Origin: Actinomycetota bacterium
GTDB taxonomy: Bacteria; Actinomycetota; Acidimicrobiia; Spongiisociales; UBA5794
NCBI GenBank assembly: GCA_003648875.1
Contig: QMQC01000053.1
Coordinates: 1 to 8,682, forward strand
Direction: 5' to 3'
Length of the DNA: 8,682 bases
In this document: positions 1 to 5,868 of the stretch, piece after piece
Layout: each line of letters begins with the position of its first letter
How positions within the stretch are numbered: position 1 is the first letter of the stretch
Notes under the pieces: model-generated
Databases searched by the model: none
What the model was told of the DNA's origin: nothing
The model's input: the letters and a program-made list of their open reading frames with translations, nothing else
Position numbers and translations under genes: made by a program

Positions 1-2
1 AC

Positions 3-605
3 TCATCCCAGTCATCACAGTTCCTGGAGAACCGCATGCTCAGCTGGGGATCTGCGCCCTGGCACTATGCGATCCTGATCATCCTGGCTGCCCACTTCTT
101 CGCTGCGCTGGTTCCCTCGGTTTGGGCATCCCTGATCTCGGCGCCGATCCGTCTCTATATCCTCGAGGTCACCGGCCTGGCACTGGCACTCATGGCCGTC
201 TTCGCACTCGGTCTGCTCGTCGTCCGGCGCCTGACGACGCCGAGGGTTCGCTCTGTGACAACCCCGGCAGATTGGTTGCTGCTCGTGCTGTTGCTCGCCC
301 AGGTTGCGCTCGGCTTCTGGGTGGCCCTCTTCTTCCGCTGGGGGGCGGATTGGTACCTGCACACAGCTGCACCCTGGCTCGTGTCCCTTGTCAAGCTCCA
401 ACCCGATGCGGCAACCGTGACGACACTGCCATGGGTGGTCAAGATCCACATTCTCGGCGGGTTCCTCCTCATTGCGGTGTTCCCATTCACGAGACTGGTG
501 CATGCGGTCATCTGGCCGATCACCTACCTGTGGCGCCCCTACCAGGTGGTGGTCTGGAACCGGGAGAAGACACGAACCTCGAGTGAGGCAAGACCTGGTC
601 CATGA
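3..605 (+). CDS. narI: Respiratory nitrate reductase gamma subunit NarI, 5'-truncated by window edge
   Basis: This is the membrane cytochrome b subunit of NarGHI, which takes electrons from quinol and passes them through two b hemes to NarH and NarG. The ATG at 36 is not the true start. The frame is open to the left edge, and the residues before that Met (SSQFLENR) align with SSQMLDRK in E. coli NarI, so about 40 residues and the first membrane helix lie off the window. Four hydrophobic helices remain, at roughly residues 11-30, 41-63, 79-100 and 135-155 counted from the Met at 36. All four expected heme-ligand histidines are present: H10 and H20 (codons 63 and 93), matching E. coli H56 and H66, and H138 and H156, with the same 18-residue spacing as E. 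coli H187 and H205. The FPFTRLVH block and a C-terminal PYQVV match the family. The stop overlaps the next start (ATGA, 602-605), so the two are probably translated together. narG, narH and narJ are expected just upstream. Confidence 0.95.
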   Translation, partial: SSQSSQFLENRMLSWGSAPWHYAILIILAAHFFAALVPSVWASLISAPIRLYILEVTGLALALMAVFALGLLVVRRLTTPRVRSVTTPADWLLLVLLLAQVALGFWVALFFRWGADWYLHTAAPWLVSLVKLQPDAATVTTLPWVVKIHILGGFLLIAVFPFTRLVHAVIWPITYLWRPYQVVVWNREKTRTSSEARPGP

Positions 606-2215
606 GCCAGGGCGACCATCCCACTGCTACCGAAGTACCGCCGAAGCTACTCGACTTCGGTCAGGAGCGGATAAGAACACTCCACTACACGTGGATCGCG
701 TTCTTCATGACGTTCTACGTGTGGTTCAACCTGGCACCGTTGGCGACCACCATGCTCGATTCGGTCGGTTGGCTCACCGATGAGCACATCAAGATTCTGC
801 TGATCGCGAACGTTGCTCTGACTATTCCCGCTCGGATCATCGTCGGCGCCCTCATTGATCGTTACGGCTCGCGAGTTGTGTTCACAGGGTTGATGATCGT
901 CATGGCGATTCCCGCGGTGGCGTTCGCATTTGCAGGCACGTTCGTGCAGCTGCTGATCGCCCGCCTCGTGCTCAGTTCGGTTGGCGCCGGTTTCGTCATC
1001 GGGATCAAGATGGTCGCCCAATGGTTCACGCCGAAGTACATAGGACGGGCTGAGGGGTTCTATGCGGGTTGGGGGAACTTCGGTTCGGCGTTCGCTGCAA
1101 TGACGCTGCCCTGGTTCGCTATCACCTTCCTGGGCGACTGGTTCGGGCTCGGTGACGATGCCTGGCGCTGGGCGATGGCAGCCAACGGAATCGTCATGGG
1201 CATCTACGGCGTCATGTACTACTTCTTGGTCCGGGATGTGCCTGAAGGTGAGCATCTCCACAAGTCGAAGAAGACGGAACCGATGATCGTCACCTCCTAT
1301 GGAGACCTCATCATGTACCTCGTCATGTCTTTCCCACTCGTGGGTGCGCTCATGGTGTTGGCGTGGAGGGTCGGCAACGTGGAGATCGATGGGGAGCCGG
1401 TTCTGTCATCCTCTGGTTTGGTGATCATCTACGGCATCCTCTTGGTCGTCTACATCGGTCATGTCGTCAAGACGCTTCAGATCAACCTGCCATACCTGCG
1501 GGCAGGGGTTCCCGAAGACGAGAAATATCACTGGGCGAGTGTCGCTGCGCTGAACACAACCTACTTCGCCAACTTCGGGGCCGAGTTGGCGGTGGTTTCG
1601 ATGCTCCCTGCCTTCTACGAGAGTGTCTTCAAACCTCTGACGGATGATTCTGGCAACACGATTGTCACCGCCACGGTTGCCGGGGTCGTTGCGGCTTCGT
1701 TTGCGTTTGTCAACCTCGGAGCTCGCCCATTGGGCGGATATCTCTCGGACCGCATGTCCAACAGGAAGCGGACGATGTTGATCTACATGATCGGGATCTC
1801 GGTCGGTTTCTTCCTCATGGCGTTCATAGGCAAGTGGAGTGGCGTGGTGACCTCGGACGGTCTCCGCGAGGTCGTGCCGACCTTCGACGGGGTGTGGTGG
1901 TTGGTCATGGCCGTAGTCATCACCGTCTTCGCATCGGTGTTCGTACAGGGAGCCGAGGGCGCGACGTTCGCCGTTATACCGATGATCAACAAACGGATGA
2001 CCGGCCAGATCGCGGGCATGGCTGGTGCCTACGGCAATGTCGGGGCCGTGATCTACCTCGTCCTCTTCTCACTGGTGGACTCCAGAACCTTCTTCTTCAT
2101 TCTGGCTGGCGGAGCCCTGATCAGCTTCGTAGTGACCCTGTTCATGCTCGAGGAGCCGGAGGGATCCTTCGAAGCAGAGTTCGTCCACGACGCGGAGGGG
2201 AAGCTGGAGGCCTAG
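602..2215 (+). CDS. narK: NarK1-type nitrate/nitrite transporter (MFS, NNP family)
   Basis: A 537-residue inner-membrane transporter of the nitrate/nitrite porter family. The start is the ATG of the ATGA overlap with narI; a weak GAGGC lies 12 bases upstream, so translational coupling is likely. The N-terminal block after residue 20 (LHYTWIAFFMTFYVWFN) is typical of the NarK1/NasA-like branch, whose studied members are proposed to be proton-nitrate symporters. R78 (codon 833) in helix 2 and R375 (codon 1724, in the GARPLGG block) fall where E. coli NarK has nitrate-binding R89 and R305. The two Gly-rich nitrate signatures lie near residues 127-164 and 451-485. MFS motif A-like loops are at GALIDRYGSR and GGYLSDR. 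The protein is longer than E. coli NarK (463 residues) because of an insert of two hydrophobic helices near residues 234-256 and 270-291, suggesting 14 rather than 12 spans. The direction of transport cannot be read from sequence; nitrate uptake for NarGHI is the contextual inference. Confidence 0.92.
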   Translation: MSQGDHPTATEVPPKLLDFGQERIRTLHYTWIAFFMTFYVWFNLAPLATTMLDSVGWLTDEHIKILLIANVALTIPARIIVGALIDRYGSRVVFTGLMIVMAIPAVAFAFAGTFVQLLIARLVLSSVGAGFVIGIKMVAQWFTPKYIGRAEGFYAGWGNFGSAFAAMTLPWFAITFLGDWFGLGDDAWRWAMAANGIVMGIYGVMYYFLVRDVPEGEHLHKSKKTEPMIVTSYGDLIMYLVMSFPLVGALMVLAWRVGNVEIDGEPVLSSSGLVIIYGILLVVYIGHVVKTLQINLPYLRAGVPEDEKYHWASVAALNTTYFANFGAELAVVSMLPAFYESVFKPLTDDSGNTIVTATVAGVVAASFAFVNLGARPLGGYLSDRMSNRKRTMLIYMIGISVGFFLMAFIGKWSGVVTSDGLREVVPTFDGVWWLVMAVVITVFASVFVQGAEGATFAVIPMINKRMTGQIAGMAGAYGNVGAVIYLVLFSLVDSRTFFFILAGGALISFVVTLFMLEEPEGSFEAEFVHDAEGKLEA

Positions 2216-2298
2216 ACGAAAGCGAAATGAGCATTCTGAGATGAGTCAGTAGCCCGAAGCGGTCTCGAGATTTGGCGCGGTTCGGCGGCTTGGATTCT

Positions 2299-2305
2299 GG
2301 AGAGG
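2299..2305 (+). promoter_or_regulatory. Ribosome binding site of the second NarK gene
   Basis: GGAGAGG lies 6 bases before the ATG at 2312 and fixes that start. It sits at the end of a 96-bp gap (2216-2311). I see no convincing FNR-type TTGAT-N4-ATCAA site, sigma-70 promoter or terminator in the gap, so the gene may be read through from narI and the first transporter gene. Confidence 0.75.
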
Positions 2306-2311
2306 ACACGA

Positions 2312-3910
2312 ATGGCCGATATCTACGAGTGGGATGTTGAGAACGAGGAGTTCTGGGAGACGACCGGCAAGAAGGTCGCCAGCCGGAATCTGTGGATCTC
2401 CATCCCAAGCCTCTTGTGTGGGTTTGCGGTGTGGCTCTATTGGAGTGTCATCACCGTCCAGATGCTCAACCTGGGTTTCCCTTTCACGACGGGCGAACTC
2501 TTCACGTTGTCTGCAATCGCTGGTCTCACCGGTGCCACCTTGCGGATCCCCAGTAGCTTCCTGATTCGCATTGCGGGTGGCCGCAACACGATCTTCTTCA
2601 CGACGGCGCTCCTGATGATTCCTGCTGCAGGAACGGGCTTCGCTCTTCTGTCTCAGGACACGCCGCTGTGGGTCTTCCAGGTGCTTGCCATCCTGTCGGG
2701 CATCGGTGGCGGGAATTTCGCATCGTCCATGTCCAACATCAGCTTCTTCTACCCCAAGAGGAGCCAAGGTCTTGCGCTCGGTCTCAACGCAGGTCTTGGC
2801 AATGCCGGCGTTACGACCATGCAGATTCTCATACCACTCGTGATGACCCTGGGCATCTTCGGCGCAGGCTTGGAACTCGTAACCACTTCGGGCTGGATAT
2901 TCGGGAAGATTCCTGCGGGAACGGAGACATGGATCCACAACGCTGGGTTCGTGTGGCTTGTGATCCTCATCCCCCTTGCGTTCCTTTCCTGGTTCAAGAT
3001 GGACAACATCCGCGCCGAACACGTGTCTCCGAACATCGGATCGCCTGCCAACTCGTTCGGGAAGATCAGCGGCATGTTGGGGCTGGCTTTGATTCCTGCC
3101 GTTGCGGGATTGTTCATCATCCTTCCATCCCCGGTTGGCCTGGGGTGGACCTGGGCGAAGTACCCAACCATCATCCTGGTGATCTTTGCGACGGTCATGC
3201 TCCTCAAGCAGTTGCGAGGTGACATCAAGCCGAATCTCGAGCGCCAATTCAGGATCTTCGGCAACAAGCACACCTGGATCATGAGCGTCATCTATACGAT
3301 GACGTTCGGTAGCTTCATCGGATATTCAGCGGGCTTCGCCCTCGCCATCAAGGTCATCTTCGGATTCCAGCATGTGATGGTCGACGGGGTGTTGACGCAT
3401 GACATCGTCAATCCGAACGGCCCATCTGCACTTGCATTCGCCTGGATGGGCCCGTTCATCGGCGCGTTCATTCGCCCGGTTGGTGGGTGGGTCTCGGACA
3501 AGGTCGGTGGAGCAAAGGTGACCCAGTGGGTCGCGGTCACGATGATTGCCAGCGCCCTCGGGGTTGCCTACTTCATGAAGCAGGCCTACCAGTCAGAGAC
3601 ACCGGAGGACTTCTTCATCCCGTTCTTCCTACTTTTCCTCGTGCTGTTTGCAGCCACCGGAGTCGGCAACGGTTCCACGTTCCGCACGATCGCGATCGTT
3701 TTCGATCGGGAGCAAGCCGGGCCGGTGCTGGGTTGGACATCTGCGGTTGCCGCATACGGTGCGTTCGTCGTCCCCCAGGAGTTCGGTGAGCAGATCAGGA
3801 ACGCAACCCCTGAGATTGCACTTTACGCGTTTGCTGCCTTCTACGTCGTTTGCTTGATCCTGAACTGGTGGTACTACCTTGGACCCAAGGCAGATTTCGA
3901 CAACCCGTAG
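2312..3910 (+). CDS. narK2: NarK2-type nitrate/nitrite antiporter (MFS, NNP family)
   Basis: A 532-residue membrane transporter closely related to E. coli NarK/NarU along most of its length. Shared blocks include FW near residue 15, SRNLWIS at 24-30, NFASSM and NISFF at 135-146, ALGLNAGLGN at 155-164, GSFIGYSAGFA near 333-343 and GNGSTF at 452-457. R78 (in LRIPSS) and R388 (codon 3473, in the IGAFIRPVGG block) match nitrate-binding R89 and R305 of E. coli NarK. NarK2-type proteins are regarded as nitrate/nitrite antiporters, which would pair well with a proton-driven NarK1. Relative to E. coli NarK it has about 80 extra residues before R388, mostly a pair of hydrophobic helices near 251-272 and 283-300 inside the central loop, giving 14 predicted spans. 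The start is supported by GGAGAGG 6 bases upstream. The order narI, narK1-type, narK2-type resembles nar operons with two tandem transporter genes, such as that of Thermus thermophilus. Confidence 0.93.
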   Translation: MADIYEWDVENEEFWETTGKKVASRNLWISIPSLLCGFAVWLYWSVITVQMLNLGFPFTTGELFTLSAIAGLTGATLRIPSSFLIRIAGGRNTIFFTTALLMIPAAGTGFALLSQDTPLWVFQVLAILSGIGGGNFASSMSNISFFYPKRSQGLALGLNAGLGNAGVTTMQILIPLVMTLGIFGAGLELVTTSGWIFGKIPAGTETWIHNAGFVWLVILIPLAFLSWFKMDNIRAEHVSPNIGSPANSFGKISGMLGLALIPAVAGLFIILPSPVGLGWTWAKYPTIILVIFATVMLLKQLRGDIKPNLERQFRIFGNKHTWIMSVIYTMTFGSFIGYSAGFALAIKVIFGFQHVMVDGVLTHDIVNPNGPSALAFAWMGPFIGAFIRPVGGWVSDKVGGAKVTQWVAVTMIASALGVAYFMKQAYQSETPEDFFIPFFLLFLVLFAATGVGNGSTFRTIAIVFDREQAGPVLGWTSAVAAYGAFVVPQEFGEQIRNATPEIALYAFAAFYVVCLILNWWYYLGPKADFDNP

Positions 3911-4019
3911 AGCGGCGTTGGCGTATCCGGAACTTCAAATGTCAGAGGGGCGTGTTGATGAGTTCGGTGGTGTGCGAGGAGAAGTGACGGAACCTACTGG
4001 GAAGTACGTACCACAGTTC

Positions 4020-4044
4020 TCGGACTTCGGTCTTCGGACTTCGG
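4020..4044 (+). repeat. Two-copy 11-bp direct repeat upstream of the protease gene
   Basis: TCGGACTTCGG occurs exactly at 4020-4030 and again at 4034-4044, with three bases between copies (14-bp period). It lies about 90 bp before the protease start. It could be an operator for a regulator that binds direct repeats, or simply a local duplication; nothing in the sequence decides this. Confidence 0.5.
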
Positions 4045-4117
4045 GTATTCGATTCTCCCATCATTCCCTGTGTGCAAGTCTGCGGGATGGATGATGCACT
4101 ATCGTGGAAACCAACCT

Positions 4118-4125
4118 GGAGGTGA
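4118..4125 (+). promoter_or_regulatory. Ribosome binding site that sets the protease start
   Basis: GGAGGTGA lies 5 bases before the ATG at 4131 and is a near-perfect Shine-Dalgarno sequence. It rules in favour of that ATG over the in-frame GTG at 4104, which has no such site and would put nine polar residues before the lipoprotein signal. Confidence 0.85.
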
Positions 4126-4130
4126 CGACT

Positions 4131-5717
4131 ATGGCACTTGGTGCTCGACGACACATCGTGCTCCTGATCTCGATTGCGATGCTGGTTGCGGCATGCGGCG
4201 GCGATGACGCCGGCGACCCGGTGACGACGATCACAGCCGGCACGACGTCGACAACCACGGCCGTGACGACCACCTCGACGGAGCAGTCCGGTGCCGCTTC
4301 CGGGCTCACGGATGTCAGAAGTGCGGTTGTTCGCATCGTGGCCGAGGGCAGCTTCGTGGACCCCGTGGCTGGCGCTGTGAACAACGTAGCCGGGTCGGGG
4401 TCGGGCTTCTTCATCGATCCGAGCGGTCTCGCCGTGACCAACAACCATGTGGTCACCGGTGCAGCGTTCCTCCAGGTCTTCGTCGAAGGTGAGAGTGAGC
4501 CACTCAACGCCAAGATCGTCGCTGTTTCTGAGTGCTCCGATCTTGCTGTGATCGATATCGATGGTGGCGGATTCCCCTATCTCGACTGGTTCGAAGGGGA
4601 TATCGTTGCGGGGACCGACATCTACGCAGCGGGGTTCCCGCTCGGCGATCCCGAGTACACCGTCACGGAAGGAATCATCTCGAAGGAGAAGGCCGACGGC
4701 GAGACGAACTGGGCGTCGGTCGATTCGGTGATCCAGCATACGGCCAAGATACTCCCCGGCAATTCCGGCGGTCCGCTCGTCACCACAGACGGCAAGGTCA
4801 TTGGTATCAATTACGCGGTCGCGATGGAGTTCGACATCAACGAGGCGATCAGCCGCGACGAGGCGTTGGACGTGATCGCCGATCTGATGGATGGCAACGA
4901 CGTGAACTCCATCGGTGTCAACGGATCTGCGTTCTGGGACGGTGAGTATTCCGGTATCTGGGTGTCCGGTGTCGAATCCGGGTCGCCCGCTGCCGAACTC
5001 GGAATCAAGGGTGGCGACATCATCACCAAGATGGAGGGCCTCGTACTGGCAACGGACGGGACCAAGGCGGACTATTGCGACATTCTTCGCAGTCGGGACA
5101 GCGGCGATCCGATGGTGGTCGAGATCCTCCGCTTCGACACCGGCGAGGTGCTCGAAGGGATACTCAACGGCGACGGCCCGCTCGAGCTCGCGTTCTCGTT
5201 CGTCGAGGAACTCGGGGACGAGGTTGGCGTCGACACCGGTGTGGTGTACGAATACACCGACGTCTATGACAACGACGGCGCCATTCTCATGAGGATTCCC
5301 ACAACCTGGTTCGACATCGATGGCCGGAATTGGGAGATCGGTGGAGAATTGGTCGGCAATGCCATCGCCGCCGCGCCAGACCTTGATGGCTTCTACAGCA
5401 CCTGGAGCACACCTGGCGTGTTCTTCGGCATTTCAGAGATGTTGTATCAAGAGACAGAAGCCGGTGACCTGCTCGACAGCTGGGAGTTCTCAGATGAGTG
5501 TGGCTTCGACGGCCGATTCGACTATGAGGACGCCGTCTACACAGGTGCATATGACCTCTGGGTGAACTGCGGTGGCACCGATACGTCACTGGTTGTTCTC
5601 GAGGCCTATCCGTACAACGCCCAGTTTGCGGTTCTCATCCAGATCCAGATCGTCACCGAAGCCGATCTCGAAGCTCTCGATGTCATCTTGGCGACGTTCG
5701 ACGCCGTGGGCTCCTGA
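4131..5717 (+). CDS. HtrA/DegP-like trypsin-family lipoprotein protease with PDZ and extra C-terminal domain
   Basis: A predicted cell-surface serine protease of 528 residues. It begins with a lipoprotein signal (RR at 6-7, hydrophobic 9-20, lipobox LVAAC with C22), so it should be lipid-anchored outside the membrane. A Thr/Ser-rich linker spans about 31-51. The trypsin-like domain covers roughly 58-235 with a full catalytic triad in family context: H106 (TNNHVV), D137 (SDLAVI) and S212 (PGNSGGPL). A PDZ domain follows at about 272-345 (VESGSPAAELGIKGGDII). The last 175 residues (about 355-528) form an extra domain rich in acidic and aromatic residues, with C457 and C480 as a possible disulfide pair. 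I do not recognise this domain; a PsbP- or DUF1795-like fold is only a guess. HtrA proteins degrade or refold damaged envelope proteins, and the target here is unknown. No link to the nar genes is visible beyond adjacency. The family call is firm; the exact role is not. Confidence 0.9.
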   Translation: MALGARRHIVLLISIAMLVAACGGDDAGDPVTTITAGTTSTTTAVTTTSTEQSGAASGLTDVRSAVVRIVAEGSFVDPVAGAVNNVAGSGSGFFIDPSGLAVTNNHVVTGAAFLQVFVEGESEPLNAKIVAVSECSDLAVIDIDGGGFPYLDWFEGDIVAGTDIYAAGFPLGDPEYTVTEGIISKEKADGETNWASVDSVIQHTAKILPGNSGGPLVTTDGKVIGINYAVAMEFDINEAISRDEALDVIADLMDGNDVNSIGVNGSAFWDGEYSGIWVSGVESGSPAAELGIKGGDIITKMEGLVLATDGTKADYCDILRSRDSGDPMVVEILRFDTGEVLEGILNGDGPLELAFSFVEELGDEVGVDTGVVYEYTDVYDNDGAILMRIPTTWFDIDGRNWEIGGELVGNAIAAAPDLDGFYSTWSTPGVFFGISEMLYQETEAGDLLDSWEFSDECGFDGRFDYEDAVYTGAYDLWVNCGGTDTSLVVLEAYPYNAQFAVLIQIQIVTEADLEALDVILATFDAVGS

Positions 5718-5723
5718 TCGCGC

Positions 5724-5758
5724 AGCTCGGTCGATCCATCAGATGGCTTGGCCGAGCT
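5724..5758 (+). terminator. Possible terminator hairpin between convergent genes
   Basis: AGCTCGG (5724-5730) pairs exactly with CCGAGCT (5752-5758). Inside, CCAT (5736-5739) pairs with ATGG (5743-5746) around a CAG loop, leaving an internal loop between the two stems. It begins 7 bases after the protease stop codon. There is no T-run after it on either strand, so it is not a textbook intrinsic terminator. The rest of the 151-bp gap (5718-5868) shows only a 9-bp direct repeat, CTTGGACGG at 5798 and 5815. Confidence 0.4.
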
Positions 5759-5868
5759 CGAGTTACCACGCGGGATTCGAAGCGGGGCTCACCGACCCTT
5801 GGACGGCGATGGATCTTGGACGGTGGTGGGCGACCTTCGAGCCGATGGGGACCCTTGGCGTTGGCATA

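Larger units (their letters stand above)
3911..4130 (+). other. Intergenic region between the nar genes and the protease gene
   Basis: This 220-bp stretch should hold the end of the nar transcript and the promoter of the protease gene. I see no strong terminator hairpin and no good -35/-10 pair. It contains a short tandem repeat (4020-4044), an 8-bp palindrome GTACGTAC (4004-4011) and the protease ribosome binding site. A 51-codon open frame from 3939 to 4094 has no ribosome binding site and no recognisable motif, and I do not call it a gene. Confidence 0.6.

Noticed and set aside
36..38. ATG taken as the start of NarI
   Set aside because: The frame is open upstream and the preceding residues align with E. 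coli NarI, so this Met is internal and the gene is cut by the window edge.
2254..2285. CCGAA...TTCGG inverted repeat before the second NarK gene
   Set aside because: Only 5 paired bases with a 22-base loop; too weak to call a terminator or operator.
2246..3271. Long minus-strand open frame (341 codons) opposite the second NarK gene
   Set aside because: Its product is highly charged and low in hydrophobic residues, typical of a shadow frame in high-GC DNA, and the plus strand is clearly coding.
3939..4094. Small open frame of 51 codons in the intergenic region
   Set aside because: No ribosome binding site, no recognisable motif, and part of it is built from the local direct repeat.
4104..4130. 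In-frame GTG as an upstream start for the protease
   Set aside because: The ATG at 4131 has a strong GGAGGTGA 5 bases upstream and directly gives a proper lipoprotein signal; the GTG has neither.
5798..5823. CTTGGACGG direct repeat, two copies at a 17-bp period
   Set aside because: Only 9 bp, in a gap with no other sign of a regulatory site; chance is a sufficient explanation.
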